Below are positions 1 through 5,619 of a DNA stretch of 48,178 nt, piece after piece. The position numbers were made by a program, and so were the translations under genes. The notes beneath the pieces are model-generated. The model was not told the DNA's origin. It made no database searches and worked only from the letters and a program-made list of their open reading frames with translations. How positions within the stretch are numbered: position 1 is the stretch's first letter; each line of letters begins with the position of its first letter. Source of the stretch: a virus; the IMG/VR virus record IMGVR_UViG_3300020186_000032, positions 1-48,178 of that record. The stretch is one strand, 5' to 3'.

Positions 1-200
1 TATACATATAGTACATGTCTTTATTTGTTTCTTGGTGTCTTCGCTCCCCACTACACAGAAATGAAAATCGAAATTTCAAAAAGTATTTAAATGACAGATA
101 AAGTTCTATTCTATTCTCATTATATTATTTGATTCTCCTAGGGCGACCAATAAAATAGGACGTCAGTGGGGCCAGCCTAACTCAACAATTTTACAAAATA
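1..200. other. AT-rich left terminal region, no gene
   Basis: No credible coding frame lies in the first 200 bases. The stretch is strongly AT-rich and begins with alternating TA-type sequence that would continue the (TA)n tract at the right end if the two ends were joined. It is the likely upstream half of a divergent control region between the two gene arms, and possibly an easily melted origin region; the second idea is inference only. Confidence 0.5.
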
Positions 201-206
201 TAGAAC

Positions 207-239
207 AAGTTGATTTTACAGACCTGTTAATTTTACAAT
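207..239 (+). promoter_or_regulatory. Rightward promoter/operator with the 18-nt terminal element
   Basis: Positions 207-224 read AAGTTGATTTTACAGACC. The same 18 nt occur in inverted orientation at 48124-48141, just upstream of the first leftward gene. TTGATT (210-215), an 18-nt spacer and TACAAT (234-239) make a plausible sigma70-type promoter whose transcript would start near 246, about 20 nt before the first ATG. Part of the conserved block lies in the spacer, so it may be an operator or a phage-specific promoter element instead. Confidence 0.6.
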
Positions 240-266
240 ATACCTACATTGGACCTGGAGATTGAC

Positions 267-1028
267 ATGTCAAAAACTAATGTTGATGAAGAGGAAGAGA
301 ACGACATTGTTGGTATGTATGAGAGTGGTTTGACTGGCGCGGAGATCGCGCGGGAACTGGGTCGCAACTCCACGACCATCTATTCGGCGCTTAAGCGGCG
401 AGGGGTAATCATGCGCGAGCAGGGGCCTAAGGCCAGCGTGGACTGGGTAGAGGTGTTCTTGAGCTACCAGGAGTATAAGGAGGGCCACCTTGAGCTTCCC
501 GAAGTCTTAAAAGCTCATGGCATTACGCTTGCATCGTTGGAGCATCAGCGTCGCGTGCAGGGCATTGAGACTAAGGCCAACGACTTGGCTCCCCAACGCA
601 AGATGCGTGATGAGATAGCTATTGAGCTGTACAAGGAGGGGCGTAAGATTGCTCAGATCCGAGATATTACTGGGTTGTCGCTGCCGATGCTGTATGAAAA
701 GCTGAAGCAGGCCGGTGTTCCACTACGTCGCAGGGACAAGAAGCTGACTCCTGAGCGCATACTTGGACTTGAGATGATTCGCGAGCGGCTTGCCGCGCGG
801 GCCTTGCTGGCGCCTGCTGACGCTGCTGACACCGACACCGCTGACCCTTTGGTCGTTCCGGTGCGCGCCGACCTGGCCGCTGACCAGGCCGCCGACAAAG
901 AGGCTTTTATAGAGCTGGCCAGAGTGGAGGCGGCGTTGACTGGCGGAGTGGCCGTGGCATCTATTGTGGCCAACGAGACCGACCAGCCCATGTCTATGCC
1001 TGCCCAGCTGAGCCTTCCGCTCCTGTAG
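267..1028 (+). CDS. Multi-HTH DNA-binding protein with C-terminal clamp-binding-like tail
   Basis: Probable sequence-specific DNA-binding protein of 253 residues and the first rightward gene. I chose ATG 267 over the in-frame TTG at 249 because GGAG (257-260) sits six bases upstream. Three helix-turn-helix-like segments are visible: near residues 12-46 (motif TGAEIARELGRNSTTIYSAL), 63-100, and 118-152 (KIAQIRDITGLSLPMLYEKL). They resemble homeodomain-like or resolvase-type HTHs with long recognition helices. After about residue 165 the chain becomes Ala/Asp-rich and looks like a flexible linker. The last residues are PAQLSLPLL, matching the sliding-clamp-binding hexapeptide QLSLPL known from the N-terminus of the bacterial initiation regulator Hda. 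A role in early control of transcription or replication through the host beta clamp is inferred, not shown. Confidence 0.72.
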   Translation: MSKTNVDEEEENDIVGMYESGLTGAEIARELGRNSTTIYSALKRRGVIMREQGPKASVDWVEVFLSYQEYKEGHLELPEVLKAHGITLASLEHQRRVQGIETKANDLAPQRKMRDEIAIELYKEGRKIAQIRDITGLSLPMLYEKLKQAGVPLRRRDKKLTPERILGLEMIRERLAARALLAPADAADTDTADPLVVPVRADLAADQAADKEAFIELARVEAALTGGVAVASIVANETDQPMSMPAQLSLPLL

Positions 1029-1346
1029 ACAGCTGCTACCAGCTCCAAAATCTAGAGACGGACTCGGTCATTATCATTATGTATCTGTATATAGAGGTAT
1101 GTATGTTATACATTATATAGTATCGAAGTCTTATGCGTTTTTGGTTGTAGTTGTAGCCCAGGTTGGAGCCAGGTTGCGCTGGCGCCCCCCTCTCTCATGA
1201 GCGGCTAAGCTTCTTGTCATCCTCGCTTAACATAGGGACTCTACGCTGTAGGTGTTTGTCGTCTGGACAGGTGATGTAGGTTGGAGAATGGTGAGAGCGC
1301 GGTTGTTGTAGTTCAGGTCAGTTGGTAAAAGTAGGCGCCATATGAA
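1029..1346. other. Non-coding stretch, no gene seen
   Basis: No coding frame with a ribosome-binding site is visible. The first ~110 bases are AT-rich and hold a weak inverted repeat around TGTAT-GTT-ATACA. The remainder is mixed-composition sequence without a convincing hairpin or promoter. It separates the first gene from the promoter array at 1347-1400. Confidence 0.4.
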
Positions 1347-1400
1347 GTCATGAACCCCTCATGTTCCCCTCATTTACTCCTCATAATCGAAACTGATAAT
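1347..1400 (+). promoter_or_regulatory. 11-bp direct-repeat promoter, copy 1
   Basis: Four repeat units start at 1347 (GTCAT), 1358 (CTCAT), 1369 (CTCAT) and 1380 (CTCAT), each exactly 11 nt apart. A -10-like GATAAT starts at 1395, 15 nt after the start of the last unit. The next gene begins at 1472. The same geometry recurs at 2282-2335 and 3980-4033. One-helical-turn direct repeats running into the -35 region are typical of activators of the OmpR/PhoB response-regulator class; which protein binds here is unknown. Confidence 0.62.
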
Positions 1401-1471
1401 GATCTCAGAAAGAAGGGCCACGGAGGTGCGGCACCAAAGCCGTTCCAGGATTGGCCCAAACGGAGATTGAC

Positions 1472-1687
1472 ATGGCCACAACCGAAACGAAGATGTACAA
1501 GATCGCCTTGACCGCCGAGGAAGTCAAGATGGTGGAGGAGTTGATTGGTCGGACGCCCGAACAGGCGTACACGTACGACCCAGAGGCCGCCAAGCGCCAG
1601 CGCCAAGTGGCGAAGGTGAAGGCCGACGAGGTCAAGGTGGAGTTGGCTGCCTATAGGGCCGAGGCCGCCGCCCGCCGCCTCGCCTAA
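1472..1687 (+). CDS. Small charged helical protein, unknown function
   Basis: A 71-residue protein I do not recognise. ATG 1472 is preferred over the in-frame TTG at 1451 because CGGAG (1461-1465) lies at ideal distance. The 13 nt before and including its start codon, GGAGATTGACATG, are identical to those of the first gene at 257-269, so the two translation starts share an origin or a control. The sequence is charged and Ala-rich, and its second half (about residues 36-71) should be a long helix, possibly a coiled coil. No catalytic or metal-binding motif is visible. It follows the promoter array at 1347-1400 and is followed by a very stable hairpin. Confidence 0.6.
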   Translation: MATTETKMYKIALTAEEVKMVEELIGRTPEQAYTYDPEAAKRQRQVAKVKADEVKVELAAYRAEAAARRLA

Positions 1688-1717
1688 GCGGCACGCCGGC
1701 ACCGAACGCCGGCAACT

Positions 1718-1786
1718 ACAACTACATAACCTTCCCCACCTAACCGCAAACCGGGCGGTTAGGTGGGCGGAGGGTTGGGTAGTTGT
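1718..1786 (+). terminator. Long stable hairpin after the 1472 gene
   Basis: A perfect 13-bp stem (1735-1747 with 1755-1767, CCCACCTAACCGC) closes a 7-nt loop. It is extended by an outer near-perfect segment and an 8-bp stem, ACAACTAC (1718-1725) with GTAGTTGT (1779-1786). No T-run follows, so it may act as an RNA 3'-end stabiliser or a structured RNA rather than a classic intrinsic terminator. Confidence 0.5.
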
Positions 1787-1826
1787 CATCCCCAACCGAT
1801 AGGGTAGGATCAGCCAGGAGCCTAAC

Positions 1827-2057
1827 ATGGAAAAGCCAGAACTCGTCTCAGTAAGTAAGCAAGCCCTCGCGGTGGCATGGGTAGTCCTCCGCCGCGATGT
1901 CGACGCGCTCGCGTGGCGCCTCCAAGATTGCTCGGCGCAGGGCGAAGAATGCCGCGTGTGCAAAAGCACGCGCACGCTTCTCGTCCAAAGCGAGGCGGCC
2001 ATGATCGTAATTGGTCACGCCCTCGGCCACCCGGCCACGGCCTCGCCAGCCCGCTAG
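1827..2057 (+). CDS. Small Cys-containing protein, unknown function
   Basis: A 76-residue protein of unknown role. The start is supported by CCAGGAG at 1814-1820, six bases before ATG 1827. The central part reads as helices (residues 8-34) followed by a Cys-containing turn, C(x)6-C-x2-C near residues 35-45 (motif EECRVC), then a hydrophobic helix near residues 52-66. Three cysteines so close could bind a metal, but a fourth ligand is not obvious. It stands between two strong RNA structures: the hairpin at 1718-1786 and a pseudoknot-like region that begins inside its last codons. Confidence 0.55.
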   Translation: MEKPELVSVSKQALAVAWVVLRRDVDALAWRLQDCSAQGEECRVCKSTRTLLVQSEAAMIVIGHALGHPATASPAR

Positions 2058-2141
2058 TCGGCGGCCCTACTACCCCTCGGCCTTTCAGCCGCTGCCCACC
2101 CCTTGCGGGCTGGCGAGCAGGCTGGCGAGGCCGAGGGGTAG
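2042..2141 (+). ncRNA. Candidate structured RNA with interleaved stems
   Basis: Two perfect 13-bp helices are possible: CTCGCCAGCCCGC (2042-2054) with 2105-2117, and CTACCCCTCGGCC (2070-2082) with 2129-2141. The order of the strands is interleaved (a, b, a', b'), which is pseudoknot topology; alternatively the helices are mutually exclusive. GGCTGGCGAG is repeated directly at 2108-2117 and 2120-2129, so the first strand has a second, shorter partner. It could be a terminator, a switch or a nuclease-resistant RNA. Function is unknown. Confidence 0.45.
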
Positions 2142-2281
2142 CTTTCATTTCCTACATAGGGGCCAAACACCCACATAAACCGATGCGCCGAGCCCTCCCC
2201 GCTTTGCGGCTCGCGGCTCGCGGCTCCGCAAGAAAGCCCTTAGGCCCCTGTGCTCCTGGTTTTCGGTTGCGTAGAAAGCCT
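2142..2281. other. Non-coding spacer with triple GCGGCTC repeat
   Basis: No gene is visible. GCGGCTC occurs three times in tandem at 2206-2226, with GAGCC upstream able to pair with it. This spacer separates the structured region at 2042-2141 from the promoter array starting at 2282. Confidence 0.4.
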
Positions 2282-2335
2282 CTCATCAAATTATTACTTT
2301 CCCCTAATGTTACCTTAATCTGTAGGCCCTACACT
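2282..2335 (+). promoter_or_regulatory. 11-bp direct-repeat promoter, copy 2
   Basis: Repeat units start at 2282 (CTCAT), 2293 (ATTAC, degenerate), 2304 (CTAAT) and 2315 (TTAAT). A -10-like TACACT starts at 2330, again 15 nt after the start of the last unit. First unit CTCATCAAATT and last block TTAATCTGTAGG are identical to those of the copy at 3980, with the same 22-nt separation. It would drive the zinc-ribbon gene starting at 2378. Confidence 0.62.
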
Positions 2336-2377
2336 ATAGGTAAGTTTAGTTCTGGGCCTACACAGGAGGGCCACTTG

Positions 2378-2656
2378 ATGTCAACACTCTCATCTTTCTC
2401 TCTAGCTCCAGGGCCGCGCACCCAGCGCCACGTTGCGCCACATAGCCCGCACGTTATGCCGTATGAGGTCATTCATCGGCCGACGAGTGGGGGAACTTTC
2501 AGGTGTGAGATCTGCAAAATCAAGTTCGCCTTAACAGCGCTGGCTAAAGTGAGTGGCGGGCTTGTTGATCCCTCGCACACGGTATGTACCGAGTGTGAGA
2601 AAGTGGTACTAGAAGGCGATTGGTCCATCTTCAACCTTCTAGTTAGTAGGTTGTAG
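2378..2656 (+). CDS. Small zinc-ribbon-like protein
   Basis: A 92-residue protein. ATG 2378 is selected because AGGAGG (2364-2369) precedes it; the frame stays open far upstream, but that part is non-coding spacer. Two CxxC knuckles are separated by about 28 residues: CEIC near residues 46-49 and CTEC near 75-78, the arrangement expected of a four-Cys zinc ribbon. Such proteins usually bind nucleic acid or a protein partner. The first ~40 residues are Ser/Pro/His-rich and probably disordered. It sits directly behind a repeat-array promoter, so it is probably made early. Confidence 0.6.
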   Translation: MSTLSSFSLAPGPRTQRHVAPHSPHVMPYEVIHRPTSGGTFRCEICKIKFALTALAKVSGGLVDPSHTVCTECEKVVLEGDWSIFNLLVSRL

Positions 2657-2673
2657 GCCCTAAGGAGGCCAAC

Positions 2674-3036
2674 ATGCATACTGGGTTAATTCCACTCGAG
2701 AAAGACATCCTGAAGCGCATAAAGGGCCTAGCTTCGGTCACGCGCCCGGGCCAGTACGGCGAGGCGGTCGAGGTGGTCAAAGGCGAAATGCGGTGGCGCA
2801 ATGGTGAAGTGCGCGAGCAGCGCGTGCACACGAGCAAGACGCGCATGGCTAAGTACCTGAAGCTCGCTATTCGGTGGGCGGTGAACGGCGAGGGGAAGTA
2901 CTCTACGTACTATTTTATCATCGCAGCTCTGAAGAACGCGAGGATCGTGGCGCCAAAGGCCGATCAGGCGAGAGTTGATGCGCTGATCAAATGGGCACGC
3001 GGCTGGTACGAGTACAAGGTTCGGACGGCCTCATGA
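2674..3036 (+). CDS. Hypothetical basic protein
   Basis: A 120-residue, Lys/Arg-rich protein that I cannot place in a family. AGGAGG at 2662-2667 precedes ATG 2674, and the gene follows the zinc-ribbon gene after 17 nt. Predicted character is mainly alpha-helical with several aromatic residues (WAVNGEGKYSTYYF around residues 68-81). Its stop overlaps the next start (ATGA at 3033-3036), so it is translationally coupled to the coiled-coil and membrane proteins that follow. Confidence 0.55.
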   Translation: MHTGLIPLEKDILKRIKGLASVTRPGQYGEAVEVVKGEMRWRNGEVREQRVHTSKTRMAKYLKLAIRWAVNGEGKYSTYYFIIAALKNARIVAPKADQARVDALIKWARGWYEYKVRTAS

Positions 3037-3263
3037 GCATCGAACAAGACCTGACCGACAAAGAGCTCAATCGGCGCATTGAACGCATGGAGAGGCGGCT
3101 CGAGGAGCGCGAGCACAAGATCCATGCGGCCCAAGTGGTTGCGGATACAAAGCGCCAAGAGGCGCACATCAAGCGTCAGGCTCAAGCCACCGCTACGCGC
3201 CTGAAAGGTGCGAACGCGATGGCTCAATGGTTGATGGATATCAAACGAGAGGACCTGGTTTAA
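3033..3263 (+). CDS. Small coiled-coil protein
   Basis: A 76-residue, highly charged protein. The start at 3033 gives an ATGA overlap with the upstream stop and is preferred over an in-frame start at 2991. Residues about 5-60 are almost unbroken charged helix, with Glu/Arg/Lys heptad-like spacing (motif RRIERMERRLEEREHKI), suggesting a coiled coil. No catalytic motif is visible. It is coupled by a TAATG overlap to the small membrane protein that follows, so the pair may act together. Confidence 0.55.
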   Translation: MSIEQDLTDKELNRRIERMERRLEEREHKIHAAQVVADTKRQEAHIKRQAQATATRLKGANAMAQWLMDIKREDLV

Positions 3264-3436
3264 TGTCAACGATTAGTGTGTTGTTCTTTGTGGCGCTGGC
3301 GATCTTGGTGCTGGCGATCTTGGTGCTTGTGCAATTCGAGGTCTGGGAGGCTGGGGAGGCCGAAGTTGCCCGTGAACGGGCTAAGCTTGAACAGGACCGT
3401 CGAGACTGGGAGGCTACCTGGCCGAACGAGAAGTAG
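3263..3436 (+). CDS. Small single-pass membrane protein
   Basis: A 57-residue protein whose ATG (3263) overlaps the preceding stop as TAATG; the longer in-frame version from 3227 has no advantage. Residues about 5-25 are a strong transmembrane segment made almost only of Leu, Val, Ile, Ala and Phe. The tail is a charged, mostly acidic helix. A holin or spanin-like role is possible but unsupported. It ends the first transcription unit, as a terminator hairpin follows. Confidence 0.55.
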   Translation: MSTISVLFFVALAILVLAILVLVQFEVWEAGEAEVARERAKLEQDRRDWEATWPNEK

Positions 3437-3452
3437 CGGTTAGTGAGCCAAT

Positions 3453-3482
3453 CTGCCTACCACAAAGCTTCGTGGTAGGCAG
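3453..3482 (+). terminator. Terminator-like hairpin
   Basis: A perfect 11-bp stem, CTGCCTACCAC (3453-3463) with GTGGTAGGCAG (3472-3482), closes an 8-nt loop 16 nt after the membrane-protein stop. The following bases are only moderately T-rich, so it may be a weak or partial terminator. Confidence 0.6.
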
Positions 3483-3517
3483 TTGTGGTTACATTAGCTA
3501 TTGACTAGGAGGTCACA

Positions 3518-3964
3518 ATGAGCGCCTGGCCGAAGCATCTTGAGGACCCGTACGCCTGGAACGAGGCAATCTGTCCAGTAGCGGCCGATTCAGGCTATCG
3601 TGGAGGCATGCTCGAGGGCCTCTATGACCTGGGGGCGGGCTTGCGGCTGTTCAGCAAGTCGCTGATTATGACTAACGGTGTGCTAACCGAGCGCACAGCT
3701 GACAATAAGCTCAACTTTTGCGAGATCGCGCGGATCGAGTGGCAGCCGGTCGCCTATGGTTTACAGGCCGTAAAGGCTCTACAGATTATCCTGCCATGGG
3801 CCTACTACGCTCCGGCGAGCATTGAGTTTCTTACAACTCAATGGGATGGTGACACTTATGTTCACTGCATTACGATCGAGTGGAAGTCGCCGCCTGATAG
3901 CGCGTCCTCGCTCGAGTGGAAGTATGGCGTTGACATCTGGGCTTCGACAAGGCATAAGCGCTGA
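3518..3964 (+). CDS. Hypothetical protein
   Basis: A 148-residue protein I do not recognise. AGGAGG near 3508-3513 precedes ATG 3518. The sequence is aromatic-rich and looks like a compact alpha/beta fold, with alternating hydrophobic strands around residues 45-55, 66-75 and 108-124. There is no signal peptide, membrane segment or evident catalytic motif. It lies alone between a terminator-like hairpin and a repeat-array promoter. Confidence 0.6.
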   Translation: MSAWPKHLEDPYAWNEAICPVAADSGYRGGMLEGLYDLGAGLRLFSKSLIMTNGVLTERTADNKLNFCEIARIEWQPVAYGLQAVKALQIILPWAYYAPASIEFLTTQWDGDTYVHCITIEWKSPPDSASSLEWKYGVDIWASTRHKR

Positions 3965-3979
3965 GCGCGGCGATTGTTT

Positions 3980-4033
3980 CTCATCAAATTCTCATAAACC
4001 TCTCATAATCCTTTAATCTGTAGGGATCATACT
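3980..4033 (+). promoter_or_regulatory. 11-bp direct-repeat promoter, copy 3
   Basis: The clearest copy: CTCAT starts at 3980, 3991 and 4002, then TTAAT at 4013, each 11 nt apart. The -10-like CATACT starts at 4028, 15 nt after the last unit. A 5' leader of about 110 nt without a gene separates it from the start at 4150. The three full CTCAT units make this the best reference for the motif. Confidence 0.66.
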
Positions 4034-4149
4034 ACTTAATGATGACATTTGCGCCGATCTACTCTACAACTACTCAAGTTCTGCTCTTACGGGCGGGCGC
4101 GAGAGTTCAGCCAGAGTAGTGGGTGCGCAATCCTAAAGGAGGACTTGTC

Positions 4150-4620
4150 ATGCCTTATTCTCCGGAAGAAGTGGAACTGCTCGAGACCAGTCTGAGCCTG
4201 GCCGAGTCCGCGGCGTATCTGAACATCTCAGAAGGCCGGCAACGCGACCTGTTCCGCCAGGGCGCGATCTCGAACGCCCACAAGGTGGGCGCCTCGCCCG
4301 ATGGCTCGGGTGGGGAGTGGCGCACCACCGTGCGCTCGCTCGAGGAGTACATCGCGCACAAGGGTGTTCGCGCCCCGAGCGCGCGCGGCGGCACCGTTGT
4401 GAAGGTCTCTGGGCTGACCCCCCAGACGAAGGCTGCCCTGGAAGCGTGGGCCAGCCTCAACGAGTGCACCATCGGGCCGGCGTACTACCAGCAGTCTCCT
4501 GAGGCGGTGGCCCGTCAGAAGGCCAACAAGGAGGCCAAGCGCGCCGAGACCCAGGCGGCCATGCGCGCGAAGGGCTTGCGCCCCCAGGCTGGCCCCGTCG
4601 TCGAAGACGACGACGACTAG
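4150..4620 (+). CDS. Excisionase/MerR-like HTH protein with acidic tail
   Basis: A 156-residue putative DNA-binding protein. ATG 4150 follows AAAGGAGGA (4135-4143); an in-frame GTG at 4123 would place that ribosome site inside the gene. Residues about 13-72 fit a winged-helix domain of the excisionase/MerR type: a helix-turn-helix (SLAESAAYLNISEGRQRDLF), a wing, and the closing pattern VRSLEEYIAHKG. The C-terminal third is basic and Ala-rich and ends in five or more acidic residues. It lies behind the strongest repeat-array promoter and before a good terminator, so it forms its own unit. A role as an early transcription regulator is inferred. Confidence 0.6.
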   Translation: MPYSPEEVELLETSLSLAESAAYLNISEGRQRDLFRQGAISNAHKVGASPDGSGGEWRTTVRSLEEYIAHKGVRAPSARGGTVVKVSGLTPQTKAALEAWASLNECTIGPAYYQQSPEAVARQKANKEAKRAETQAAMRAKGLRPQAGPVVEDDDD

Positions 4621-4624
4621 TCCG

Positions 4625-4648
4625 TAAGCGCATAAGCGCATAAGCGCA
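4625..4648 (+). repeat. Three tandem TAAGCGCA repeats
   Basis: The octamer TAAGCGCA occurs three times head to tail at 4625-4632, 4633-4640 and 4641-4648, between the stop of the HTH gene and its terminator. Two following 8-nt GAGGCCCA-type copies continue the pattern of short duplications, pointing to replication slippage. Confidence 0.7.
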
Positions 4649-4696
4649 GAGGCCCAGAGGCCCAGGCCAATAGTATGGTCTGGGCCTCTTCTTTTT
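4648..4696 (+). terminator. Rho-independent terminator with duplicated left arm
   Basis: AGAGGCCCAG at 4656-4665 pairs perfectly with CTGGGCCTCT at 4680-4689, followed by the T-rich run TTCTTTTT (4689-4696). A second copy of the left arm at 4648-4657 can form the same stem with a longer loop. It ends the HTH-gene unit. Confidence 0.8.
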
Positions 4697-4714
4697 AATA
4701 GAAGGAGTACACCA

Positions 4715-5092
4715 ATGCTCTATGTGGCATTAAAGTTTGACATAGTAGGGTATCATAGGTGGCCTGAGGCGCCCGAGCGCTACAAGTACCTGGCGAGCCC
4801 TCATCGGCACTTGTTCACCTTCGACGTAGAGATTGAAGAGGGCGGCTCACGCGAGATCGAGATCAACGATGCTGCGTCCATCCTGAAGAGGTCATTGTGG
4901 CTAGTTTATGGCCGTGGTCAGCCTTTGGCCTTTGAGTTTGATGGCTGCGACTTTCGCAGCCAGTCTTGTGAGCAGTTAGCCGTGCACGTGCTGGGCAGTG
5001 TTCTGTCTAAGTGGTCCAACGTTCAGTATGTCAAGGTGGTCGTCCGAGAGGACGGCCTGCAAGGAGGCGGAGTATCGTGGAAAGCCGAGTAG
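4715..5092 (+). CDS. QueD/PTPS-like T-fold protein lacking the catalytic Cys
   Basis: A 125-residue protein that lines up with the QueD/6-pyruvoyl-tetrahydropterin synthase family along its whole length. His14 (GYHRW), His30 and His32 (SPHRHLF) fall where E. coli QueD has zinc ligands His16, His31 and His33. IEINDAASILKR fits the family's 'DFxxLK' strand-helix, SCEQLAVHVL the 'TxExLA' helix, and VVVREDG the final strand with a Glu. The nucleophilic Cys between the first and second His is missing. It should therefore bind zinc and perhaps a pterin or deazaguanine, but not do normal QueD chemistry. A true QueD is encoded at 13708, so this is a diverged paralogue. A tailoring role on CDG is a hypothesis. 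AAGGAG lies upstream. Confidence 0.6.
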   Translation: MLYVALKFDIVGYHRWPEAPERYKYLASPHRHLFTFDVEIEEGGSREIEINDAASILKRSLWLVYGRGQPLAFEFDGCDFRSQSCEQLAVHVLGSVLSKWSNVQYVKVVVREDGLQGGGVSWKAE

Positions 5093-5271
5093 TGCCTACT
5101 CGGGCGCTGAATGCAATCGGTAGAGCCATTCAGCGAGCCGCTAGTGCCTTAGAGCGCCTCAAGGTGGATGCGCTGGAGTTTCAGGATCTGCCACCCAGGC
5201 TGCGCATTGAGATCATGACCCTAAAGGAGACCGTGGACGACTACGTTCCAGAGGGAGAGACTAATGCCTGA
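5077..5271 (+). CDS. Small hypothetical protein
   Basis: A 64-residue protein. The start is GTG 5077, chosen because AAGGAGG (5061-5067) sits nine bases upstream; the frame opens further upstream but only inside the preceding gene. It overlaps the QueD-like gene by 16 nt and the next gene by 8 nt. Composition is Ala/Arg-rich in the first half (likely one long helix) and acidic at the end. I see no family motif. Confidence 0.5.
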   Translation: MESRVVPTRALNAIGRAIQRAASALERLKVDALEFQDLPPRLRIEIMTLKETVDDYVPEGETNA

Positions 5272-5437
5272 GTTCATCTTTGTGATGTGCGCTATCTGTG
5301 GCACCTTTCAGATTCTTCACTGGGTCAAGCGCATCGTGGTAGGCCGGCGTGATACCGGCTACGACTACTACCAGTGCGAGTGTGGGTGTGGTCGGGCACA
5401 GCCCGATCCTACGTTCAAGGAGGTCTCCAATGGTTAA
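5264..5437 (+). CDS. Small zinc-finger-like protein
   Basis: A 57-residue protein too short for most gene finders. ATG 5264 lies 8 nt inside the preceding gene, with GAGGGAGAG just upstream as ribosome-binding site, and the last 8 nt overlap the next start. Five cysteines are arranged as C-x2-C near residues 9-12 (MCAIC) and a C-x-C-x-C cluster near residues 38-42 (QCECGCG), consistent with a small zinc-binding module. A short basic stretch (VKRIVVGRR) lies between. Tight overlap on both sides supports it as a real gene; function is unknown. Confidence 0.6.
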   Translation: MPEFIFVMCAICGTFQILHWVKRIVVGRRDTGYDYYQCECGCGRAQPDPTFKEVSNG

Positions 5438-5615
5438 CCAGCAGGTTCAGTACATGGAGTTGGACTTGGTGACTGACGCACCGGACTTCGAGGTGCACAT
5501 TGCCGAGGACATGGTGAGGAAGTACTTGGTGCTTGTGGGCTACTCGGTTATTATTAGCACGGTCAAGGCGCTGCCACATGAAGTAGATGTGGAAGTGGCG
5601 GTGGCAGGTGTCTAA
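5430..5615 (+). CDS. Small hypothetical protein
   Basis: A 61-residue protein. ATG 5430 is taken as the start because AAGGAGG (5417-5423) is correctly spaced; the longer frame from 5349 would run through the zinc-finger gene. It overlaps that gene by 8 nt. The sequence is Val/Leu-rich with alternating polar residues, suggesting a small beta-rich domain, and has many acidic residues. It is not HicB-like, although the next gene is HicA-like. Function unknown. Confidence 0.5.
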   Translation: MVNQQVQYMELDLVTDAPDFEVHIAEDMVRKYLVLVGYSVIISTVKALPHEVDVEVAVAGV

Positions 5616-5619
5616 CCCA

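Noticed and set aside
2330-2340. CACTATAGG resembling the end of a T7-type promoter
   Set aside because: The upstream T7 consensus is absent and no single-subunit RNA polymerase gene is in the window. The bases are better explained as the -10 region of the repeat-array promoter.
1877-2377. Long open frame running into the zinc-ribbon gene
   Set aside because: The upstream part crosses a structured non-coding region and a repeat-array promoter, and its translation is Arg/Pro-rich noise. The real start with AGGAGG is at 2378.
4625-4665. Possible CRISPR-like array from repeated octamers
   Set aside because: There are only three contiguous 8-nt copies with no spacers. This is a simple tandem repeat next to a terminator.
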